Assembly (NCBI RefSeq): GCF_965277665.1
Contig: NZ_OZ255835.1
Coordinates: 1,550,001-1,614,000, forward strand
Direction: 5' to 3'
DNA: 64,000 nucleotides
From: Lichenicoccus sp965277665
GTDB taxonomy: Bacteria; Pseudomonadota; Alphaproteobacteria; Acetobacterales; Acetobacteraceae
In this document: one piece after another, positions 25,828-34,672 of the stretch
Position numbering within the stretch: position 1 is the first letter of the stretch
Layout: every line of letters begins with the position of its first letter
Notes under the pieces: generated by a model
What the model was told of the DNA's origin: nothing
Database searches by the model: none
The model's input: the letters and a program-made list of their open reading frames with translations, nothing else
Made by a program: the position numbers and the translations under genes

Positions 25828-26517
25828 TCAGGCCGCCCTGGGTCGCAGCCGGTCCAGGCTGACCGCCCGCCTGAGGCGGCCGATGCGGGCGACGCCCTCC
25901 AGCCGGCGGTCCAGGAACGACTCGGTCGCCGGCCCGCCGCTGCCGTCGCGGAGCCAGAACAGCAGCGTCGCGGCATAGACCGCGGCCAGGATCGCGCGCT
26001 TGCTGTACCAGCTCTGGTCGACCGACACGTCGCCGGCGGCGTGCCAGATCGTATCGACGGTGCGCGCGATCGAGCGCAGAGACGCCAGCCGGTGGCCCGG
26101 CAGCGCCAGCACGGCCAGTCCGCGCCGGATCGCATCGCGCTCCGCTTCCGACTGCTGCAGCCGCAGCAGGATCAGCGCACGCACGCGCCGGCTCGGCCGG
26201 GTCTCGGTGAGTGTGCCGGCTTCTGCCTCCATGCGCCGGTCGCCGAGGTCCGCGTGCGCTTCGACCATCTCCGCGGCGCCGCCCGGAAACAGCAGATCGG
26301 CATCCGGACCCGCCGCCTGCCGCAGTGCGGCCGGTGTCCATCCAAGCCGGCCCACCAGCGGCACCACCGCCAGCAGGGCCGCATCGCGCTCGGGACTGCG
26401 CTCGAGCGGGCCGGGAAACTCGCTGACGGCGGCGCGCGACGCGCCGTCCACCAGTCCCGGCAGCTGACGCGCGAACAGACCGGGCAACAGGCGCAGGCCG
26501 CTCTCGAACGGGTTCAT
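25828..26517 (-). CDS. COQ9-family protein
   Basis: A 229-residue COQ9-like protein. In eukaryotes COQ9 binds lipids and helps the ubiquinone pathway; bacterial members are presumed to do the same. The family features are seen at DAALLAVVPLVGRLGWTPAA, FPGGAAEMVEAHADLGDRRM, RVRALILLRL and the C-terminal helix region HAAGDVSVDQSWYSKRAIL with LAAVYAATLLFWL. The frame runs upstream to 27207, but that part is antisense to def. I chose the ATG at 26517, which overlaps the def stop (ATGA). Confidence 0.9.
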   Translation of the reverse strand: MNPFESGLRLLPGLFARQLPGLVDGASRAAVSEFPGPLERSPERDAALLAVVPLVGRLGWTPAALRQAAGPDADLLFPGGAAEMVEAHADLGDRRMEAEAGTLTETRPSRRVRALILLRLQQSEAERDAIRRGLAVLALPGHRLASLRSIARTVDTIWHAAGDVSVDQSWYSKRAILAAVYAATLLFWLRDGSGGPATESFLDRRLEGVARIGRLRRAVSLDRLRPRAA

Positions 26518-27089
26518 TCTTCTACTTCCCGGGCCTCTACCTCCTGGGCCGGCGTTCCGTCGGACGGCATCCCGTGCCGCATCATCTCGTCCTCGAACGC
26601 GAACCGCGTGAAGTCGCGCATCCGCATCGGATAGAGCACGCCGTCGAGATGGTCGTTCTCGTGCTGCAGCACGACGGCGAGGAAGCCGCTCGCCTCGCCC
26701 TCGACCGGGCGGCCGTCGCCGTCGAGTCCGGCATAATGCACGCGCGCCGGGCGCGGCACCGCGCCGCGCAGGCCGGGGATCGACAGGCAGCCTTCGACCG
26801 CTAGTGCCTCCTCGTCGCCCACCGGCGTGATCACCGGGTTGATCAGCACCTGCGTCTCGCGCGGCGGATCGTCCGCGCCGGCACTCCGCTCCGCCGGAAC
26901 CCGATAGACGAACAGCCGCTGCGGCACATGCACCTGGGGCGCGGCCAGGCCTGCGCCCCTCGCGTCCATCATCGTCTCGATCATGTCGAGGACCAGGCGG
27001 CGCAGTTCCGGTGCCGTCGGGTCGGCCACCGGTTCGGCGCGGCCGAGCAGGACGGGATGCCCCATGCGGGCGATCTTGAGCAGAGCCAT
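26514..27089 (-). CDS. def: peptide deformylase
   Basis: Peptide deformylase removes the formyl group from new proteins. The three family motifs are present: GAGLAAPQVHVPQR (motif 1), EGCLSIPGLRG (motif 2, metal Cys) and LQHENDHLDGVLYPMRM (motif 3, HExxH). The 191-residue length is normal, with an acidic extension at the end. The ATG at 27089 begins MALLKIARMGHPVL, the usual N-terminus; the six upstream codons are not needed. The gene overlaps the COQ9 gene that follows. Confidence 0.95.
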   Translation of the reverse strand: MALLKIARMGHPVLLGRAEPVADPTAPELRRLVLDMIETMMDARGAGLAAPQVHVPQRLFVYRVPAERSAGADDPPRETQVLINPVITPVGDEEALAVEGCLSIPGLRGAVPRPARVHYAGLDGDGRPVEGEASGFLAVVLQHENDHLDGVLYPMRMRDFTRFAFEDEMMRHGMPSDGTPAQEVEAREVEE

Positions 27090-27113
27090 GCGTTCTCCAA
27101 TCAGCACTGTTAT

Positions 27114-29033
27114 CTAGTGTGACAGGAGCGCCTGTTCCAATACGGGTGCGGCACCGTGGCGCATGAAGAAGGGCGGCTTCGCAAACGGAGCCTCGCGGCG
27201 CACGCAAATGCCGCCGCCGAAGCGTTCACCGCTCCAGCCATCGCGCCAAGTGGTGCCGGCGGGAAGATAGACCGAGCACGCCTGCACCCCTGGTGCCACG
27301 ACCGGCGCCACCAGCAGGGCACCCCCCAGCCTGAAGCTGTCCGTCGCCTCCCAGGCCCGGGCGTCATCGGGGAATTCGTAGAAGAGCGGACGAATCACCG
27401 GATCGTAGGCGTTACGGTAGCGCGCCAGGCAGGCGGCGAGATAGGGCGTCAGGCGGCTGCGCAGCGCCAGCAGCTGCCGCACATCCTCCAGCACCTCCGG
27501 ATGCATCCACGGTTCGTTCACAGTGCCGTCGTCGTTCCACGAATGGATGGAAAACCGCGGCATGAAAATGCCGAAGCCGACCCAGCGGATGAACAGCTCG
27601 GCATCCGGGCGCGGTCCCGCGAAGCCGCCCACATCATGACCGGTGTTGGAGACGCCCGACAGCGCCAGGCCAAGCCCCATGGGGATGTTCCATTTCAGCG
27701 TCTCGCACGAGGTGGCGTTGTCCCCGGACCAGGTCTGGGCGTAGCGCTGCATCCCGGCGGCGCCGGCGCGCGAGATCAGGAAGGGTGGCTCGTCCGGCGC
27801 ATGCGCGGCCTGGGCCGCGCGTGAGGCGCGCAGCATCAGCAGGGTCTGCAGCGGTTTCATCTCCTGCGCGGGAAACGGTCGGCCGAAGCCGTGCGCGAGC
27901 GCCCGCGGGTTGCGGATCTCGAACTCGTTGTTGTCGTTCCAGGTCGCCGCGATGCCGCGCGCCAGCAGCTGCCCGGTCACCTGCCCCTGCCACCAGGTGA
28001 TGGTCGCCGGGTTGGTGAAGTCGAGATAGGCGCCGGCCGCGTCCCAGAACTGCTCGAGTACCGGCACGCCATTAGCATCCGACAGCAGCAGGGCCGCCGC
28101 CGCCGCCGTGCCGAAGGCCGGATGGTCCTGCAGCAGCGCCGGCTTGATGTTGGCGATCAGCCGCACCCCCGCCTGCGCATAGCCGGCGATGAAGGCCTCC
28201 GGATCCGGGAACTTGTCCCGGTTCCAGGTGAAGACGTAGCGCCTGTCGCCGATGGAGGTGTAGCCGGAGGACAGGTGGAAGGAACTGCAGGGAATGCGGT
28301 GACGCCGCAGGTCGGCAAGGAAGCCGGCCATGCGCGCCTGCGCATCGGGCGCGTCGGTGTAGCGCATGGCAGAGCCGGAATAGCCGAGGGCCCAGTCGGG
28401 GGTCTCGGCCGGCCGGCCGGTGAGCCAGGTGACGCGGCGCACGACCTCCGGCAGGGTCGGGCCGGCGATCACGTAGAGATCGAGGTCGCCATGCTAGGCC
28501 GCGAAATACCGATACGGGCCGTGATAATTGCTGTGCTCTCAGCCGAAGTCGAAGACGCAGTCTGACAAGGTATCGTAGAAGACGCCGAAGCAGAGGCCGG
28601 CGGCGGAGGATCCGATCCCCGGTTTGCGCGTGATGAAGAACGGCATGTGCTTGTAGAGCGGGTCCGAGCTCCGCGCGTCGTAGCCGAGCGCATCGATATT
28701 GCTGAGCCGGTAGCGCCGGCCGGCGCGATCCATTCCGCCCGACCGCTCCCCGAGGCCGAAATACTGCTCGGTGGTCGGGCGCGCCACGTAATGCCGTACC
28801 TGCGCGTCCCACCAGCCGAAATTGTAGGATTGGGTCGGCCGGTCGCGCATCGCCTCCACCCAGACGTCGTCCAGCCGCACCGCCCAGCGGCAGGCCAGGC
28901 CATGCAGCCCGATCGTGAGCTGCGGGCGTCCGGTCTGCACACGCAGTGTTCCGGGGATGCTCTCATCAAGGCGGAAGGGCCCGGTGCTCACGCCTACCTC
29001 GTCGTGAGGATCCGTCAGCATCGGCTGCTTCAT
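27114..29033 (-). pseudogene. GH31 alpha-glucosidase gene with two in-frame stops
   Basis: The 640-codon frame encodes a family 31 glycoside hydrolase, but a TGA at 28541-28539 and a TAG at 28496-28494 interrupt it without any frame change. Between them reads EHSNYHGPYRYFAA, and after them HGDLDLYVIAGPTLPEVVRR, which continue the family sequence smoothly. The N-terminal part (MKQPMLTDPHDEVGVS, with FGLGERSGGMDRAG) forms the beta-sandwich. The downstream part holds the barrel with the nucleophile region WNDNNEFEIRNP and the acid/base Asp in TWSGDNATSCETLKW. GGAGG precedes the ATG at 29033. Each stop is one base from a sense codon. Either the gene is newly inactivated or the read contains errors. 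Confidence 0.85.
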
Positions 29034-29050
29034 TTCCGCGCCTCCCGGCC

Positions 29051-29110
29051 CGCGTCTCCCGGTTCCGCGTCTCCCGGGTCCGCGTTCCCCGGGTCCGCGT
29101 TCCCCGGTCC
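29051..29110. repeat. 15-bp tandem repeat, four copies, upstream of the GH31 gene
   Basis: Four units of the form CGCGT(C/T)(T/C)CCCGG(G/T)TC follow each other directly: CGCGTCTCCCGGTTC, CGCGTCTCCCGGGTC, CGCGTTCCCCGGGTC and CGCGTTCCCCGGTCC. The array ends 17 bp before the GH31 start codon, in its presumed promoter or leader region. Confidence 0.85.
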
Positions 29111-29320
29111 GGGCCCTGGCCGCCTGGTCCGATGAACCCGGCCTCTCGGGCGCGCGCCTGCAGCCGGGCCCGACCCGGGCGGATAAGGCCGGGGAAGGAT
29201 TTGTGCAACGATGGAGCCGTGTGCTATAGCGCCGCCCTCTTAGGGAGCCCGCGATCCGGCGGGCGACGGTTTACGACCGCGACCGGACCGCCGGCCGTGC
29301 ATCAAGGAGTTTACGGCGCA

Positions 29321-29524
29321 GTGCAGGTTCTCGTCCGGGATAACAATGTCGACCAGGCGCTGAAGGCGCTGAAAAAGAAGATGCAGCGCGAGGGCATCTT
29401 CCGCGAGATGAAGCTCCGCCGGCACTACGAGAAGCCCTCCGAGCGGCGCGCCCGCGAGGCCGCCGAGGCGGTTCGCCGCGCCCGCAAGATGGAGCGCAAG
29501 CGCCTGGAGCGCGAAGGGTTCTAA
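29321..29524 (+). CDS. rpsU: 30S ribosomal protein S21
   Basis: This 67-residue protein reads VQVLVRDNNVDQALKALKKK, then REGIFREMKLRRHYEKPSER and RRARKMERKRLEREGF, the full S21 pattern of a basic helical protein. I chose the GTG at 29321, with AAGGAG 11 bases upstream; the frame extends far upstream but only this part is conserved. A strong hairpin followed by five T residues lies about 20 bp after the stop. Confidence 0.96.
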   Translation: MQVLVRDNNVDQALKALKKKMQREGIFREMKLRRHYEKPSERRAREAAEAVRRARKMERKRLEREGF

Positions 29525-29546
29525 TAGGGCCGCCGCAGCCGGAACG

Positions 29547-29576
29547 GGCCGGGCTCCCCGGAGCGCCGGCCTTTTT
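29547..29576 (+). terminator. Rho-independent terminator after rpsU
   Basis: The sequence GGCCGG...CCGGCC forms a long GC stem with an inner GCTCC/GGAGC pairing and is followed directly by TTTTT (29572-29576), 22 bp after the rpsU stop. Confidence 0.8.
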
Positions 29577-29603
29577 CATGTCCGTCCCTCGAGATACCCT
29601 CGG

Positions 29604-30797
29604 CTAAGCGGCTTCCTCGGCACGCAGGTGCAGACGCCGGATCAGCCACGGCATCGTCATGCCCTGCACGAAGATCGAGAACGCCACCACGGCGAACGCC
29701 GCCGCCACCAGCGCGCCGCGCTCGGGCAGCGTCTCCGGCAGGGCAAGCGCCAGGGCCAGGGCGAGCGCACCGCGCAAGCCGCCCCAGACCAGCACATGCT
29801 GGTGCCGCGGATCGACCCGCAACCTGGTGCCGCTGAACAGCAGGCAGATCGGATAGACCGCGAGCATCCGGCCCAGCAGCACCACGGCAATCGCAATGCC
29901 GGCGGCGCCGGTCAACAGCGCGCCCGGATGCCGAGCGCCCTGCGCGCCGATCAGGATGAACACCACCGAGTTGGCCAGGAAGGCCGCGAACTCCCAGACA
30001 TCGAACAGCCATTCGCGCGTCGATGCCGAAATCGGTCCGGTCTGGCCGACATTGCCGACCACCAGTCCCGCCGTGAGGCTTGCGAGCACGCCGGACGTGC
30101 CGAGATGTTCGGCCAGCATGAACGAGCCATAGGCCGCGATCGCGGTCAGCGTCGTCTCGACCAGATGCTCCTCGGTGCGGCCGGCAAGCAGCAGCGCCGC
30201 ACCCCCGACCAGAGCGCCTGCCGCCACACCCCCCGCCACCGTCCAGAGCAGCGAGCCGGCGACGGCCAGCACCCCGCCGGACGCCCCGCCCTGGATGGCC
30301 AGCAGCACGCTGAACCCGACCGCCGCCGCCCCGTCATTGAGCAGGCTCTCGCTCGCGACCAGCGTGCCGAGACGCGGCTCCACCCGCATCTCCTTGAAGG
30401 CGGCGATCACCGAGACCGGATCGGTCGCCGCGATCAGGACCCCAAACAGCCCGGCCGCGATCCAGCGCCAGCCAAGCAGCATGTGCAGGCCCCAGGCCAC
30501 CGCCAGGGCAGCGATCGCGACCCCTGCGAACGCCAGTGTCAGCGTGACCGGCAACGCCGCGCGGAACGGCTGCCAGCGCAACTGCAGCGCCGCCTCGAAC
30601 ACCAGCGGCGGCAGCAGCACCTCGAAGATCAGGTCGCGGGTCAGCCTGAGTTCGATGCCGGTCGGCGCCAGGGTCAGCGCGATGCCGGCCAGCACCAGCC
30701 CGACGCTATAGGGCAGGTGCGCTCGGCGCGAGAGCATGGCGACCACCGAAGCCACCAGCAGGATCAGGCCGAGGGCGAGGATGGCGTGGTCATGCAT
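29604..30797 (-). CDS. Cation/proton antiporter (CPA1 type)
   Basis: A 397-residue integral membrane protein with about 12 hydrophobic helices. Family features are FEVLLPPLVFEAALQLRW, the acidic pair in GVLIAATDPVSVIAAFKEM that handles the cation, SLLNDGAAAVGFSVLLA, and a late Arg-bearing helix GGLRGALALALALALPE. These fit the Na+/H+ antiporters of the CPA1 group. The frame starts at a GTG at 30824, but the ATG at 30797 opens directly into the first helix and is preferred. It follows leuB closely, yet a functional link to leucine synthesis is not expected. Confidence 0.88.
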   Translation of the reverse strand: MHDHAILALGLILLVASVVAMLSRRAHLPYSVGLVLAGIALTLAPTGIELRLTRDLIFEVLLPPLVFEAALQLRWQPFRAALPVTLTLAFAGVAIAALAVAWGLHMLLGWRWIAAGLFGVLIAATDPVSVIAAFKEMRVEPRLGTLVASESLLNDGAAAVGFSVLLAIQGGASGGVLAVAGSLLWTVAGGVAAGALVGGAALLLAGRTEEHLVETTLTAIAAYGSFMLAEHLGTSGVLASLTAGLVVGNVGQTGPISASTREWLFDVWEFAAFLANSVVFILIGAQGARHPGALLTGAAGIAIAVVLLGRMLAVYPICLLFSGTRLRVDPRHQHVLVWGGLRGALALALALALPETLPERGALVAAAFAVVAFSIFVQGMTMPWLIRRLHLRAEEAA

Positions 30798-30830
30798 CGG
30801 GCGGTCGACGGCGACGGGTGGCACGCGGGG

Positions 30831-31943
30831 TCAGTCTGCCAGTTTCTCGAGCTCCCGCTGCACCGCCTCGCCCATCACCGCGGTGCCGACCCGGGCCATG
30901 CCCGGGCTCATGATGTCGGCGGTGCGCAGGCCGCTCGCCAGCACCCGGCTGCAGGCCTCCTCGATGATCCGCGCCTCGCCCTCGAGCTCGAACGAATAGC
31001 GCAGCAGCATCGCGAAGCTGAGGATCTGCGCCAGCGGATTGGCGAGCCCGCGTCCGGCGATGTCGGGCGCGCTGCCGTGGATCGGCTCGTACAGCGCCGG
31101 GCGGCGGCCGGAGGCATCCGCCGCACCCAGCGTCGCCGAGGGCAGCATGCCGAGGCTGCCGGTCAGCATCGAGGCCAGATCCGACAAGAGGTCGCCGAAC
31201 AGGTTGCCGGTGACGATGACGTCGAACTGGCGCGGGTTGCGCACCAGCTGCATGGCGCAGCTGTCCGCCAGCATGTGCGACAGCTTCACGTCGGCGTAGT
31301 CGCGCCGGTGCAGGTCGGTGACGACCTCGCGCCAGAGCAGCCCGCTCTCCATCACGTTGCTCTTCTCGACCGAGCACACCGCGCCCCGCCGCTTCCGGGC
31401 AAGCTCGAACGCCACACGCGCCACCCGCTCGATCTCGTGGGTGCTGTAGACCTCGGTGTTGACGCCCAGCCTGCTGCCGTCCGCCAGCGTCTCGATGCCG
31501 CGCGGCTCGCCGAAATAGATGCCGCCTGTGGTCTCGCGCACGATCATGATGTCGAGGCCGCGCACCACGTCGGCCTTGAGCGTGCTCGCATCGACCAGCG
31601 GATCCTGCACCAGGGCCGGCCGCAGGTTGGCGAACAGGCCGAGCTCGCGCCGCAAGGTCAGGATGGCCAGCTCCGGGCGCCGCTCGAAGCCGACATGGTC
31701 CCATTGCGGTCCGCCGACGGCGCCGAACAGCACCGCATCCGCGTCGCGCGCCGCCTGCACCACCTGCGGCCGGATCGGCACCCCAAACGCGTCGATCGAG
31801 GCGCCCCCGACCAGGTCCTCGGTGATCTCGAAGCTGATGCCGCGCCGCCGCCCAAGCCAGCCGACCAGCCGCCCGACCTCGCGCATCACCTCCGGGCCGA
31901 CACCGTCGCCCGGGAGCACGAGCAGCTTCTTGTTCGAGGCCAT
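30831..31943 (-). CDS. leuB: 3-isopropylmalate dehydrogenase
   Basis: LeuB oxidises and decarboxylates 3-isopropylmalate in leucine synthesis. The 370-residue protein begins NKKLLVLPGDGVGPEVMREV and has the NAD-binding and substrate motifs FGAVGGPQWDHV, ETTGGIYFGEP, SVEKSNVMESG, VTGNLFGDLLSDLASMLTGS and PIHGSAPDIAGRGLANPLAQ. It lies 33 bp after leuD in a leuC-leuD-leuB operon. Confidence 0.97.
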   Translation of the reverse strand: MASNKKLLVLPGDGVGPEVMREVGRLVGWLGRRRGISFEITEDLVGGASIDAFGVPIRPQVVQAARDADAVLFGAVGGPQWDHVGFERRPELAILTLRRELGLFANLRPALVQDPLVDASTLKADVVRGLDIMIVRETTGGIYFGEPRGIETLADGSRLGVNTEVYSTHEIERVARVAFELARKRRGAVCSVEKSNVMESGLLWREVVTDLHRRDYADVKLSHMLADSCAMQLVRNPRQFDVIVTGNLFGDLLSDLASMLTGSLGMLPSATLGAADASGRRPALYEPIHGSAPDIAGRGLANPLAQILSFAMLLRYSFELEGEARIIEEACSRVLASGLRTADIMSPGMARVGTAVMGEAVQRELEKLAD

Positions 31944-31976
31944 TGCGGTTCCAGTTGTCAGGAGACGGCCCAGCTC

Positions 31977-32597
31977 TCAGGAGACGGCTATCGCGGGCAG
32001 CCAGGGTTGCGACGCTTGCCGCTGCCGCTCGAAGCCGTCGATCGCGGCGTCATGCTGCAAGGTCTGGCCGATATCGTCCAGGCCTTCGAGCAGCCGGTGC
32101 CGGCGCAGCGCATCGACCTCGAAGCCGATCTCCTGCCCGTCCGGCCGCACCACCACCTGGCGCTCGAGGTCGATGGTCAGCCGGCTGTTGGCACCCCGGG
32201 CCGCGTCCTGCATCAGCAGGTCGCAGACCTCGCGCGGCAGCCGGATCGGCAGGATGCCGTTCTTGAAGCAGTTGCTGTGGAAGATGTCGGCGAACGACGG
32301 CGCGATCACGCAGCGTATGCCGAAATCCAGCAGCGCCCAGGGCGCATGCTCGCGCGACGAGCCGCAGCCGAAATTCTCGTGCGCGATCAGGATGCCGGCC
32401 TGGCGATAGGGCTCGCGGTTGAGCACGAAGTCCGGCCGCTCGACCCCGTCCTGATAGCGCAGCGGGTCGAACAGGTTCAGGCCGAGCCCGGACCGCTTGA
32501 TGGTCTTGAGGAACCGCGACGGGATGATCTTGTCGGTGTCGATGTTGGCTTCCGGCAACGGCGCCGCCACCGCGGTCAGGGTGATGAATGGCTGCAT
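31977..32597 (-). CDS. leuD: 3-isopropylmalate dehydratase small subunit
   Basis: LeuD is the small subunit of the isomerase that converts 2- to 3-isopropylmalate. The 206 residues include NIDTDKIIPSRFLKTI, AHENFGCGSSREHAPWALLD, FADIFHSNCFKNGILPIRLP and VVRPDGQEIGFEVDALRRHR, all typical. The ATG at 32597 begins MQPFITLTAVAAPLPEANI and lies two bases after the leuC stop. The frame upstream of this ATG is antisense-like and is not part of the gene. Confidence 0.97.
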   Translation of the reverse strand: MQPFITLTAVAAPLPEANIDTDKIIPSRFLKTIKRSGLGLNLFDPLRYQDGVERPDFVLNREPYRQAGILIAHENFGCGSSREHAPWALLDFGIRCVIAPSFADIFHSNCFKNGILPIRLPREVCDLLMQDAARGANSRLTIDLERQVVVRPDGQEIGFEVDALRRHRLLEGLDDIGQTLQHDAAIDGFERQRQASQPWLPAIAVS

Positions 32598-32599
32598 GG

Positions 32600-34033
32600 C
32601 TATGACGGCATGGCTGTAATCAGCTCCCTGATATCGGTCAGACGCCCGGTGACCGCCGCCGCCGCCGCCATCGCCGGCGACAGCAAATGCGTGCGGCCGC
32701 CCGGACCCTGCCGGCCCTCGAAATTGCGGTTCGAGGTCGAGGCGCAGCGCTGCCCGGGCGCGAGCTTGTCCGGGTTCATGCCGAGGCACATCGAGCAGCC
32801 GGCCTCGCGCCACTCGAAGCCGGCGTTGCGGAAGATGCGGTCCAGCCCCTCGGCTTCGGCCTGCTGCTTCACGATGCCCGAGCCGGGCACCACCATCGCC
32901 CGCACGCCGGGCGCCACCCTGCGTCCGGCGGCCACGCCGGCGGCGGCGCGCATGTCCTCGATGCGGCCGTTGGTGCAGGAGCCGATGAACACGGCATCGA
33001 CCGCCACATCGGTCATCAACTGGCCGGCCGACAGGCCCATATAGTCGAGCATGCGCTGCATCTGCGCCCGCCTGGCCGCGTCGGGCGCGCTCGCCGGGTC
33101 CGGGACGACGCCGGTGATGGCGACGACGTCCTCGGGACTGGTGCCCCAGGTGACCAGCGGTGCGATCGCCTCGGCGCGCAGCGCGACCACACGGTCATAG
33201 ATCGCGCCCGCATCGGACGGCAGCGTGCGCCACCAGGCGACCGCCTGCGCGAACGCGGCACCCTTGGGGGCAAACGGACGTCCCTCGACATAGGCGAAGG
33301 TGGTCTCGTCCGGCGCCACCAGACCGGCCCGCGCGCCGGCCTCGATCGACATGTTGCAGATCGTCATCCGGCCGGCCATGTCGAGGCCGCGTATGGCGGA
33401 GCCGGCAAATTCGATGACGTGCCCGGTGCCCCCGGCGGTGCCGATGGTGCCGATGATCGCCAGCATCACGTCCTTGGCGGTCACCCCTGGACCAAGCGCG
33501 CCCTCGACCTGAACCAGCATGTTCTTCGCCGGCCGCTGCAGCAGCGTCTGGGTGGCCAGCACATGCTCGACCTCCGAGGTGCCGATGCCGAAGGCGAGCG
33601 CGCCCAGCGCACCATGCGTCGAGGTGTGGCTGTCGCCGCAGACGATGGTCATGCCGGGCAGCGAGATCCCCTGCTCCGGCCCCACGATATGCACGATGCC
33701 CTGGCGCGCCGACAGCAGCGGGAAGTACGGCACCCCGAACTCGGCGACGTTGCGCTCCAGCGTCTCGATCTGCAGCCGGCTCTCCGGCTCCTCGATCGGC
33801 CGGTTGCGATCGCTGGTCGGCACGTTGTGGTCGGCAACCGCGATGGTCGCGTCCGGCCGCCGCACCCGGCGCCCGCTCAACCGCAGCCCCTCGAAGGCCT
33901 GCGGGCTGGTCACCTCATGCACGAGGTGGCGGTCGATATAGAGGATGGCGGTGCCGTCCCCCAGCCGCTCGACGACATGGCTCTGCCAGATCTTGTCGAA
34001 CAGGGTCAGCGGGGTCTCGGCTGGGCCGGACAT
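32600..34033 (-). CDS. leuC: 3-isopropylmalate dehydratase large subunit
   Basis: LeuC carries the 4Fe-4S cluster of isopropylmalate isomerase. The 477-residue protein has YIDRHLVHEVTSPQAFEGLR, VCGDSHTSTHGALGALAFGI, the cysteines in FIGSCTNGRIEDMRAAA and EAGCSMCLGMNPDKLAPGQR, and GRQGPGGRTHLLSPAMAAAA at the end. It is the first gene of the leuCDB operon. The 230-bp region before it holds a hairpin-rich repeat at 34110-34255; no leucine-rich leader peptide was found. Confidence 0.97.
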   Translation of the reverse strand: MSGPAETPLTLFDKIWQSHVVERLGDGTAILYIDRHLVHEVTSPQAFEGLRLSGRRVRRPDATIAVADHNVPTSDRNRPIEEPESRLQIETLERNVAEFGVPYFPLLSARQGIVHIVGPEQGISLPGMTIVCGDSHTSTHGALGALAFGIGTSEVEHVLATQTLLQRPAKNMLVQVEGALGPGVTAKDVMLAIIGTIGTAGGTGHVIEFAGSAIRGLDMAGRMTICNMSIEAGARAGLVAPDETTFAYVEGRPFAPKGAAFAQAVAWWRTLPSDAGAIYDRVVALRAEAIAPLVTWGTSPEDVVAITGVVPDPASAPDAARRAQMQRMLDYMGLSAGQLMTDVAVDAVFIGSCTNGRIEDMRAAAGVAAGRRVAPGVRAMVVPGSGIVKQQAEAEGLDRIFRNAGFEWREAGCSMCLGMNPDKLAPGQRCASTSNRNFEGRQGPGGRTHLLSPAMAAAAAVTGRLTDIRELITAMPS

Positions 34034-34109
34034 CGTGGCAGATCCTCCAGGGGCCGCGCCCAGCCTGATGCAGGCATCATGCTGCGCTTGGGAGCGAAGC
34101 TAGCGGGGG

Positions 34110-34255
34110 GCTGAAAAAGCAAGGCCAGGGCTCTGCCCTGGTCCCGCTGGGGCCGCAGGCCCCAGACCCCGATTCTTTAAATTCTAGGATTTCAAAGGCT
34201 AGCCTTTGATGGGCTTGAGCCGCGAAGCGGATCGAGGGGGCAAAGCCCCTGGCCT
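34110..34255. repeat. Dispersed palindromic repeat, copy 2
   Basis: This copy starts with the same CTGAAAAAGCAAGGCCAGGG as the one at 2556-2683 and has the same series of hairpins: CCAGGGC-TCT-GCCCTGG, CTGGGGCC-GCA-GGCCCCAG, AAAGGCTAGCCTTT and a final GGGGGC-AAA-GCCCCTGG. An extra GCCGCGAAGCGGA segment lies before the last hairpin. Loop bases differ while stems are kept. It lies between rplS, whose transcript ends here, and the start of leuC. Confidence 0.85.
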
Positions 34256-34262
34256 TCACTCG

Positions 34263-34649
34263 TTACTTGGCGGCGGCAGGCGCGGGCACTTCGCGCGCCC
34301 GCTCGGCGATACGGGCCGACTTGCCGCGGCGGCCGCGCAGGTAATAGAGCTTGGCGCGACGCACATCGCCCCGGCGCACCACCACGATCTCGGCGATCGT
34401 CGGCGCATAGAGCGGGAACACCCGCTCGACGCCCTCGCCGTAGGAGATCTTGCGCACGGTGAAGTTGCTGCCCAGCGCCTTGTTGGAGCGCGCGATCACC
34501 ACGCCCTCATAAGCCTGCAGACGCGACCGCTCGCCCTCGACGACACGCACCATCACGCGCACGGTATCGCCGGGATCGAACTCGGGCACCGCGCGGGCGG
34601 CAGTCAGGCGGGCGATCTGCTCCGCCTCGTATTGCTGGATCACGTTCAT
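34263..34649 (-). CDS. rplS: 50S ribosomal protein L19
   Basis: The 128-residue protein reads FDPGDTVRVMVRVVEGERSR, QAYEGVVIARSNKALGSNFT, YGEGVERVFPLYAPTIAEIV and RGDVRRAKLYYLRGRRGKSA, the full L19 pattern, with a short Ala/Pro tail. It is the last gene of the rpsP-rimM-trmD-rplS run, 23 bp after trmD. Confidence 0.98.
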   Translation of the reverse strand: MNVIQQYEAEQIARLTAARAVPEFDPGDTVRVMVRVVEGERSRLQAYEGVVIARSNKALGSNFTVRKISYGEGVERVFPLYAPTIAEIVVVRRGDVRRAKLYYLRGRRGKSARIAERAREVPAPAAAK

Positions 34650-34672
34650 CTCTAAGGTCCTTCTCGCGAGGG

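Noticed and set aside
28494..28541. Selenocysteine or pyrrolysine coding at the GH31 stops
   Set aside because: The TGA and TAG occur together, no SECIS-like hairpin was seen after the TGA, and family members are not known to use either residue; mutation or read error is simpler.
29628..33044. A plus-strand open frame of over 1100 codons across the antiporter and leu genes
   Set aside because: It is the opposite strand of well-supported genes in GC-rich DNA. The translation is Arg/Gln/His-rich low complexity without any domain.
34034..34109. Leucine attenuator leader before leuC
   Set aside because: No short frame rich in leucine codons and no paired terminator/antiterminator was seen; the hairpins nearby belong to the dispersed repeat.
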